Below are positions 14,559 through 18,704 of a stretch of DNA of 18,704 nt, one piece after another. The position numbers were made by a program, and so were the translations under genes. How positions within the stretch are numbered: the first letter of the stretch is position 1; each line of letters opens with the position of its first letter. Source of the DNA: CAYYOS01 sp964473355 (GTDB taxonomy: Bacteria; Pseudomonadota; Gammaproteobacteria; Burkholderiales; REEB80); assembly GCA_964473355.1 (NCBI GenBank), contig CAYYOS010000037.1, positions 1 to 18,704 of the forward strand. The letters run 5' to 3'. The notes under the pieces are model-generated. The model worked only from the letters and a program-made list of their open reading frames with translations. It did not search any database and was not told the origin of the DNA.

Positions 14559-15467
14559 ATGAACTTGATTCAACTACGTTATGCAAAGGTGGTTGCCAAC
14601 ACTGGCTCCTTTAGCGCTGCGGCACGGGATTGCGGCGTATCTCAACCGACGATCTCCAATGCGATTTCCGATCTGGAAGTAGAATTGGGCGCCAAGCTTT
14701 TTAAGCGAACTACCCGGCGCGTGGAATTAACATCCTTGGGAAAAGATGTGGTGCGTTATATCGATGGCGTGCTGAATTCGGTTATCGATCTAGAGCAGCA
14801 AGTCGGCATATTCTTAAACCCTCAGCGTAAACTGTTGCGCGTTGCATTCTCGCCGATTTTAGACAGTAAACGGCTTATGGATTTGTTCGAACCCTTCAAG
14901 CAGGGGCGAACTGATTTAGAGGTGATTTATAAGGAGTGCAGCGTGGAGGATTTGGAAGCTCGCCTGGATAAGGAACAGGTCGATGTAATCTGCGGTATTC
15001 GACTGAACGACACGCCCGGCCGTGGACGTTGTTCGCTTTATCAAGATACGCTGCGCTATTTGCCCCGCGGCGGCTTGGAAAATTACACCGGACCGAAAAG
15101 TGTTAGCCCTGCCGATATGGCTCGCGAAACGCTTATCCTAACGGTGGGCACCTGCGGCCTGGCGCCGGCGACCCGTGAACTTTTTCGGCGAGCCAAATTG
15201 AAAATTCGCGAATACCCCGGCCAGGCACTCAGTTATCACGTGCTTCAGGAGTGGTCGAATTTAGGAATAGGCGCCGCCATTCTTCCGGAATCCAAAATTA
15301 CGGGTGACGCTCAAGCGTTTCCTCTCGTCGCCGTCAATCGTAAACCGGTGCTCATCACTTATGAAGCCGTGTGGGATAAAAGTGTTCCGGCTTCTTCGCA
15401 AACTAAGGCCTTTTCAAGATACTTGAAAGCCACCGTTAGCGCTTTAACCAAAGGCGGCAAATGGTAA
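14559..15467 (+). CDS. LysR-family transcriptional regulator
   Basis: A 302-residue LysR regulator. The N-terminal winged helix-turn-helix (residues 1-60) is typical: LIQLRYAKVVANTGSFSAAA, then GVSQPTISNAISDLE and LFKRTTRRVELTSLG. The rest is a periplasmic-binding-protein-like effector domain (from about 90, LRVAFSPILDSKRLMDLFEP, ending near 290) with cysteines in YKECSVEDLE, VDVICGI, GRCSLYQ and GTCGLAP. Effector identity cannot be read from sequence. ATG 14559 has GGGA upstream. It is divergent from the exported DUF4142 gene and lies before the cupin gene on the same strand, so it may control either or both, and possibly the NadA-like operon. The cysteines would permit thiol sensing, but none is diagnostic. 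Confidence 0.93.
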   Translation: MNLIQLRYAKVVANTGSFSAAARDCGVSQPTISNAISDLEVELGAKLFKRTTRRVELTSLGKDVVRYIDGVLNSVIDLEQQVGIFLNPQRKLLRVAFSPILDSKRLMDLFEPFKQGRTDLEVIYKECSVEDLEARLDKEQVDVICGIRLNDTPGRGRCSLYQDTLRYLPRGGLENYTGPKSVSPADMARETLILTVGTCGLAPATRELFRRAKLKIREYPGQALSYHVLQEWSNLGIGAAILPESKITGDAQAFPLVAVNRKPVLITYEAVWDKSVPASSQTKAFSRYLKATVSALTKGGKW

Positions 15468-15490
15468 GCTCACTAGTCGGCTAGGCAGGA

Positions 15491-15518
15491 CTACCCCCTG
15501 GTAGAGCTTTAGGCCTAA
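15491..15518. promoter_or_regulatory. Adjacent palindromes between the LysR and cupin genes
   Basis: CTACC-CCCT-GGTAG (15491-15504) is directly followed by the 10-base perfect palindrome TTAGGCCTAA (15509-15518). They sit just after the LysR stop and about 120 bases before the cupin start. They may be operator sites for cupin expression; no U-run follows, so a terminator is less likely. Confidence 0.35.
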
Positions 15519-15636
15519 TACCTTAGATATATTTACTTGACTGTAGCAAGCGCATAAGTTGTTTGCAGTCTTCTTACTAATTCACCTTAGTTTGAAGCAA
15601 ATAAGTTCAACGTAAATTTCATCTAGGAGGTATCAA

Positions 15637-16134
15637 ATGAAGCACTATCTGCAAACTCGGGGCATAGATTTCTTAAAGCACAGCCTGCAATTCTTGATTT
15701 TATTCGGGGTCCTGACCAGCAGTTCAGTCACCCTAGCAGCCCATGCCTCGCCTATCGAAACTACCGTTCTCTTGCTAACCAACACCACGTGGGCAGGGAA
15801 GGAGATTAAATATCTAAAAACCAAGAACCCTGAAGTGCGGGCGCAAACGGTGGAGTTTGCGCCCGGTGCGGCGACAATTTGGCATAAACATCCCGTTCCA
15901 AGTTACATCTACGTGCTGTCTGGGCAATTTGTCGTGGAGTTAGCAGACACAACCTCGCGACAATTTAATGCCGGTGAGGCTTTTGTTGAGGTGGTCAACA
16001 CCTGGCACAGGGGTGTCAACTTAGGCACCGAGCCTGCCAAACTACTTATTTTTTACACCGGCGAAGTAGGCACACCTATTACCGTCCCTTACACTCAAAC
16101 CGCAGACAACAACAAGGACGAAAAAGACGATTAA
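15637..16134 (+). CDS. Exported cupin-domain protein
   Basis: A 165-residue protein with a long N-terminal signal peptide (hydrophobic LQFLILFGVLTSSSVTLAA, cleavage near AHA-SP) and a single cupin_2 barrel. Motif 1 is WHKHPVPSYIYVLSG with H83 and H85, but the usual metal-ligand Glu is replaced by Y90. Motif 2 is GEAFVEVVNTWHRGVN with H124 and N128. Exported cupins of this type are mostly uncharacterised; possible roles include metal-dependent dioxygenase or ligand binding. The tail NNKDEKDD is acidic. ATG 15637 has a near-perfect AGGAGG six bases upstream, which suggests strong translation. It follows LysR by 169 bases and is closed by a clear intrinsic terminator, so it is probably its own transcription unit. 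Confidence 0.88.
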   Translation: MKHYLQTRGIDFLKHSLQFLILFGVLTSSSVTLAAHASPIETTVLLLTNTTWAGKEIKYLKTKNPEVRAQTVEFAPGAATIWHKHPVPSYIYVLSGQFVVELADTTSRQFNAGEAFVEVVNTWHRGVNLGTEPAKLLIFYTGEVGTPITVPYTQTADNNKDEKDD

Positions 16135-16142
16135 GCGCCGGC

Positions 16143-16178
16143 GCCCACGCAAATCTCGCCGGGTTTCGTGGGCTTTTT
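16143..16178 (+). terminator. Rho-independent terminator after the cupin gene
   Basis: GCCCACG (16143-16149) pairs with CGTGGGC (16167-16173), immediately followed by TTTTT (16174-16178). The arms are separated by 17 bases. It begins 9 bases after the cupin stop and should separate cupin transcription from the tandem-thioredoxin gene downstream. Confidence 0.8.
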
Positions 16179-16219
16179 GGCGCGCTGCCGTTTAGCCTCT
16201 TATAAAGCAAGGGAAAATC

Positions 16220-17230
16220 ATGCCAATTAATTTTATTCGGTTTGTCATTTTTATGTTTAGCTTGCTGGTAACCGCGCATGCTTCGGCATTAGGCTCGCAA
16301 CCTTTTTTTAAAAATTCCTTCCTTAATTTAAAAACAGATTTAGCAGAAGCGCTCAAGGCTGGGCGCATCCTTATGGTTATGTATGAGCAGGAAGGATGCG
16401 TGTATTGCGCGGAAATGCATAAGGTTAATTTCACCGACAAGGAAACGGTGGATGTTCTTACCAAGCATTTTGATGTGGTGCAACTCGACATTTGGGGCGA
16501 CAGAGAGGTGGCCGATTTTGCTGGAAACACGCTGACTGAAAAACAATTAGCCCGAAATTTAAAAATTCAGCTATCTCCGATGATTAGTTTTTTTGGCGCT
16601 GGTGGCAAAGAAGTGTTCCGCATAGCGGGCTATTACAAGCCCCAGTTGTTTAAAACTGCCTTGAAATACGTCGCCGAGGGCCGTTATACCCAAGTGAGCT
16701 TCCGCGATTACGCGCAAAAATACGCGCCAGAGCAGGTTAAAAAAGGCCTGATCGACGAGCCGCTGTTCACAAAAACGGCGGACCTAAAAACGACGATGGC
16801 AAGCGCGGCTGAGAAAAATAAAGGTATGGCGCTGCTTTTTGAACAAGAACAGTGTGAGGGCTGCGTGGAATTACACGAAAAAACCTTAAAGGACGAGCGC
16901 GCGGTCAACAAACTTACCCAAAAATTCGCCGTAGTGCGAATCGATTTATGGGGGAAGCGACCTCTTCTGGGACTCGACGGTAAACAGACCACGGAAAGCG
17001 AATTGGCTCAAACGTTGGATGTGCGCTATACCCCCACCATTATCTTTTTCGATAAAAACAGCAAAGAAATCTTTCGCTACGAAAGCTACCGTAGGCCCGA
17101 ACACTTCCTAGTGCTGCTCAATTATTTGACCAGCGATGGCTATCTCAAATATAAGTCCTTTCAGGATTGGTTGCGCGCCGAAGATCCCGCACACGCAAGT
17201 GCCCAGCCGAAGAAATTGGGGCAGCGCTAA
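16220..17230 (+). CDS. Exported tandem thioredoxin-fold protein (two SoxW-like domains)
   Basis: A 336-residue protein with a signal peptide (FIRFVIFMFSLLVTAHASA) and two homologous thioredoxin-like domains. Domain 1 (about 33-168) has CVYC at 60-63 in MYEQEGCVYCAEMHK, LDIWGDREVADFAGNTLTE, and a Ser-Pro cis-proline site (LSPMISFF). Domain 2 (about 183-325) has CEGC at 212-215 in LFEQEQCEGCVELHE, IDLWGKRPLLGLDGKQTTE, and YTPTIIFF. Both end with the RxxxYxxPxxFxxxLxY-V/L pattern of SoxW-like proteins. Such periplasmic thioredoxins reduce or keep reduced the thiol partners of sulfur-oxidation enzymes in Sox systems. No other sox core gene is visible, so the partner is unknown. ATG 16220 has AAGGGA upstream. 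The duplication within one chain is notable. Confidence 0.87.
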   Translation: MPINFIRFVIFMFSLLVTAHASALGSQPFFKNSFLNLKTDLAEALKAGRILMVMYEQEGCVYCAEMHKVNFTDKETVDVLTKHFDVVQLDIWGDREVADFAGNTLTEKQLARNLKIQLSPMISFFGAGGKEVFRIAGYYKPQLFKTALKYVAEGRYTQVSFRDYAQKYAPEQVKKGLIDEPLFTKTADLKTTMASAAEKNKGMALLFEQEQCEGCVELHEKTLKDERAVNKLTQKFAVVRIDLWGKRPLLGLDGKQTTESELAQTLDVRYTPTIIFFDKNSKEIFRYESYRRPEHFLVLLNYLTSDGYLKYKSFQDWLRAEDPAHASAQPKKLGQR

Positions 17231-17242
17231 GCATCCCCACCA

Positions 17243-17258
17243 GCAAGATCAGTCTTGC
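17243..17258 (+). terminator. Hairpin after the tandem-thioredoxin gene
   Basis: GCAAGA-TCAG-TCTTGC is a perfect 6-bp stem with a 4-base loop, 12 bases after the stop at 17230. No U-run follows, so it is a weak terminator candidate. It overlaps the right copy of the 11-bp repeat at 17256. Confidence 0.35.
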
Positions 17259-17266
17259 CGCGTCGT
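17256..17266 (+). repeat. 11-bp direct repeat, right copy
   Basis: This is TGCCGCGTCGT, identical to 8648-8658 and in the same orientation. It lies between the last accessory gene and the predicted mreB promoter. See the left copy for the reasoning about a possible insertion scar. Confidence 0.3.
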
Positions 17267-17383
17267 CGCCTCGCGACAGGGCAATCTTGCACGAAAACTA
17301 GCCGCCAGGGAGGTCTTTTAAGCACAAGCAGGCAAAAGCGAATAAAACATTATTGTTCTTACATATTTCCGCCAATACTTAAA

Positions 17384-17410
17384 TTGCCGGCCGTTATAGG
17401 TTATTATAAT
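17384..17410 (+). promoter_or_regulatory. Candidate mreB promoter
   Basis: TTGCCG (17384-17389) and a perfect TATAAT (17405-17410) are separated by 15 bases, shorter than the ideal 17, about 50 bases before the mreB start. The -10 is strong, but the pairing with this -35 is uncertain. Confidence 0.5.
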
Positions 17411-17458
17411 TCGTTTCTTAGAGCGGCCTGGGTTGCTTTTCTTTAAAGAAAGCGGGAT

Positions 17459-18499
17459 ATGTTTGGTTTTTTGCGTGGTTATTTTTCAAATGATTTGGCA
17501 ATTGATTTAGGCACGGCCAATACACTGATTTACGTGCGCAGTAAAGGAATTGTCCTCGACGAGCCTTCCGTCGTCGCCATTCGGCAGGATGGACCTAATG
17601 CTAAAAAGTCCATTCAGGCCGTGGGCTTGGAGGCCAAGCAAATGTTGGGCCGCACGCCCGGGAATATTACCGCTATTCGCCCCATGAAAGATGGGGTAAT
17701 CGCGGATTTCACCATCACTGAGCAAATGCTCAAGGCTTTTATAAAAAAAGTACATCCCTCCAGCCTGTTAGGGCCTAACCCCCGCATTATCATTTGCGTT
17801 CCGTGTGGCTCTACCCAGGTCGAGCGCCGCGCCATACGTGAATCCGCCATCGGAGCGGGGGCACGCCAGGTATTCCTGATCGAAGAACCCATGGCCGCGG
17901 CCATCGGTGCGGATTTGCCGGTCGCGGAAGCAACCGGTTCCATGGTCGTGGATATCGGTGGCGGCACGACTGAAGTCGGCGTAATCTCCTTAGGGGGCAT
18001 AGTGTACGCGGCCTCGGTGCGGGTAGGCGGCGATAAGTTCGATGAGGCCATTATTAATTACATACGCCGCAATTACGGAATGCTCATTGGCGAATCCACG
18101 GCCGAGCATATTAAAAAGGAAATTGGCTCGGCATTTCCCGGTTCCGAAGTGCGCGAGATGGAGGTTAAGGGCCGCAATCTAGCCGAAGGCATTCCCCGCA
18201 GTTTTACCATTTCCAGTAATGAAATTCTGGAAGCCCTAACCGACCCCCTTAATAATATTGTCAGCGCTGTTAAATCCGCGCTTGAACAAACGCCCCCGGA
18301 ATTGGGTGCAGACATAGCGGAGAAAGGCATGGTGCTAACCGGCGGCGGGGCTTTACTACGCGACCTGGACCGGTTGCTGATGGAAGAAACCGGCTTGCCG
18401 GTCATTGTTGCCGAAGACCCCCTTACGTGCGTGGTACGGGGCTCCGGGCGGGCGCTAGAAGATATGGACAAACTCGGTACCGTATTTACCAACGATTGA
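17459..18499 (+). CDS. mreB: Rod shape-determining protein MreB
   Basis: The bacterial actin homologue that forms membrane-associated filaments and positions the elongasome (MreC, MreD, RodA, PBP2). At 346 residues it is full length, with the usual FLRGYFSNDLAIDLGTANTL start. The phosphate-1 loop is in IDLGTANTLIYV, phosphate-2 is in VVDIGGGTTEVGVISLGG, and the adenosine region is VLTGGGALLRDLDRLL. Nothing is degenerate. ATG 17459 is preceded by a weak GCGGGA. mreC starts about 140 bases downstream. In many gammaproteobacteria gatC lies directly upstream and divergent; here about 8.9 kb of accessory genes separate them. A rod-shaped cell is implied. Confidence 0.98.
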   Translation: MFGFLRGYFSNDLAIDLGTANTLIYVRSKGIVLDEPSVVAIRQDGPNAKKSIQAVGLEAKQMLGRTPGNITAIRPMKDGVIADFTITEQMLKAFIKKVHPSSLLGPNPRIIICVPCGSTQVERRAIRESAIGAGARQVFLIEEPMAAAIGADLPVAEATGSMVVDIGGGTTEVGVISLGGIVYAASVRVGGDKFDEAIINYIRRNYGMLIGESTAEHIKKEIGSAFPGSEVREMEVKGRNLAEGIPRSFTISSNEILEALTDPLNNIVSAVKSALEQTPPELGADIAEKGMVLTGGGALLRDLDRLLMEETGLPVIVAEDPLTCVVRGSGRALEDMDKLGTVFTND

Positions 18500-18608
18500 G
18501 GATTTGTAAAAGATCGCTATACTTAGCTTAAGCCTTAACGCTGGTACCAGATGTTCGCTCAATTGTTCCCATCCTTTTGCTCTTGTTACCCGGTCTTCGC
18601 TATACCCG

Positions 18609-18627
18609 GGCGTTCGGTAAGAACGCC
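18609..18627 (+). other. Hairpin between mreB and mreC
   Basis: GGCGTTC-GGTAA-GAACGCC is a perfect 7-bp stem with a 5-base loop, ending 11 bases before the likely mreC start. No U-run follows, so it is better read as an RNA stabiliser or a translation-tuning element than a terminator. The only in-frame stop before mreC (TAA, 18618-18620) lies in its loop. Confidence 0.5.
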
Positions 18628-18638
18628 AGCCTACCCCA

Positions 18639-18704
18639 TTGGAACACGCCCCATTCTTTAAACGCGGGCCGGGGGCGTTAGCTAGGCTAATCGCGCTTAG
18701 CTTA
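18639..18704 (+). CDS. mreC: Rod shape-determining protein MreC, N-terminal fragment
   Basis: The last 66 bases encode LEHAPFFKRGPGALARLIAL and run off the edge. The segment FFKRGPGALARLIALSL matches the family opening, a short basic FxRGP motif followed by the single membrane helix. MreC is a periplasmic scaffold that activates the elongasome and normally follows mreB. The frame is closed upstream by TAA at 18618, and the only usual start codon between that stop and the RGP motif is TTG at 18639. No good ribosome site precedes it, so the start is uncertain. Called on motif and synteny. Confidence 0.75.
   Translation, partial: MEHAPFFKRGPGALARLIALSL

Noticed and set aside
17255..17446. Short plus-strand frame of 63 codons before mreB
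   Set aside because: No ribosome site, unlike any protein I know, and it covers the predicted mreB promoter.
8511..17458. Prophage or transposon origin of the accessory region
   Set aside because: No integrase, transposase, phage structural gene, tRNA target or long terminal repeats were seen; only an 11-bp repeat is present.

Overview
The window looks like the chromosome of a gammaproteobacterium of roughly balanced GC content. The evidence is the cpoB-queE pairing at the left edge (end of a tol-pal locus) and the divergent gatCAB / mreBC arrangement known from Pseudomonas and relatives. I cannot name a genus. Several genes carry Sox-like or redox signatures, which hints at sulfur or thiol chemistry but does not prove it.

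Layout. 1-1046 (+): the 3' end of cpoB, then queE. 1271-4872 (-): a lone ABC ATPase, then a two-gene unit of a sigma-54 response regulator and an ExeA-type ATPase with a C-terminal SPOR-like domain. 4867-5304 (+): an unrecognised 145-residue protein whose start overlaps the start of the ABC gene. 5321-8510 (-): gatC-gatA-gatB. 17459 to the end (+): mreB and the first codons of mreC.

Between gatC and mreB, which are immediate divergent neighbours in many gammaproteobacteria, lie about 8.9 kb of accessory genes. The left part is a tight run of seven minus-strand genes (13516 down to 8778): a divergent NadA-family protein, a TauE/SafE exporter, a DUF2938 membrane protein, a cytosolic thioredoxin (WCKPC), an exported metallo-beta-lactamase-fold hydrolase, an exported eight-cysteine protein, and a small exported protein whose ribosome binding site can be masked by an upstream anti-Shine-Dalgarno sequence. 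The right part is an exported DUF4142 protein divergent from a LysR regulator, then an exported cupin with a clear terminator, then an exported protein made of two SoxW-like thioredoxin domains in tandem.

Reading of the island. Redox and thiol proteins sit on both sides of the membrane (cytosolic thioredoxin; exported tandem thioredoxin, Cys-rich protein, MBL hydrolase and cupin). There is also a TauE/SafE permease, a family that includes exporters of sulfur oxyanions, and a [4Fe-4S] NadA-like protein lacking several residues usually needed for quinolinate synthesis. My inference is a sulfur or thiol detoxification or relay system, probably with LysR control. The NadA-like protein and the seven-gene operon are the most promising candidates for undescribed biology here. 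I saw no tRNA, rRNA, CRISPR array, transposase or integrase.
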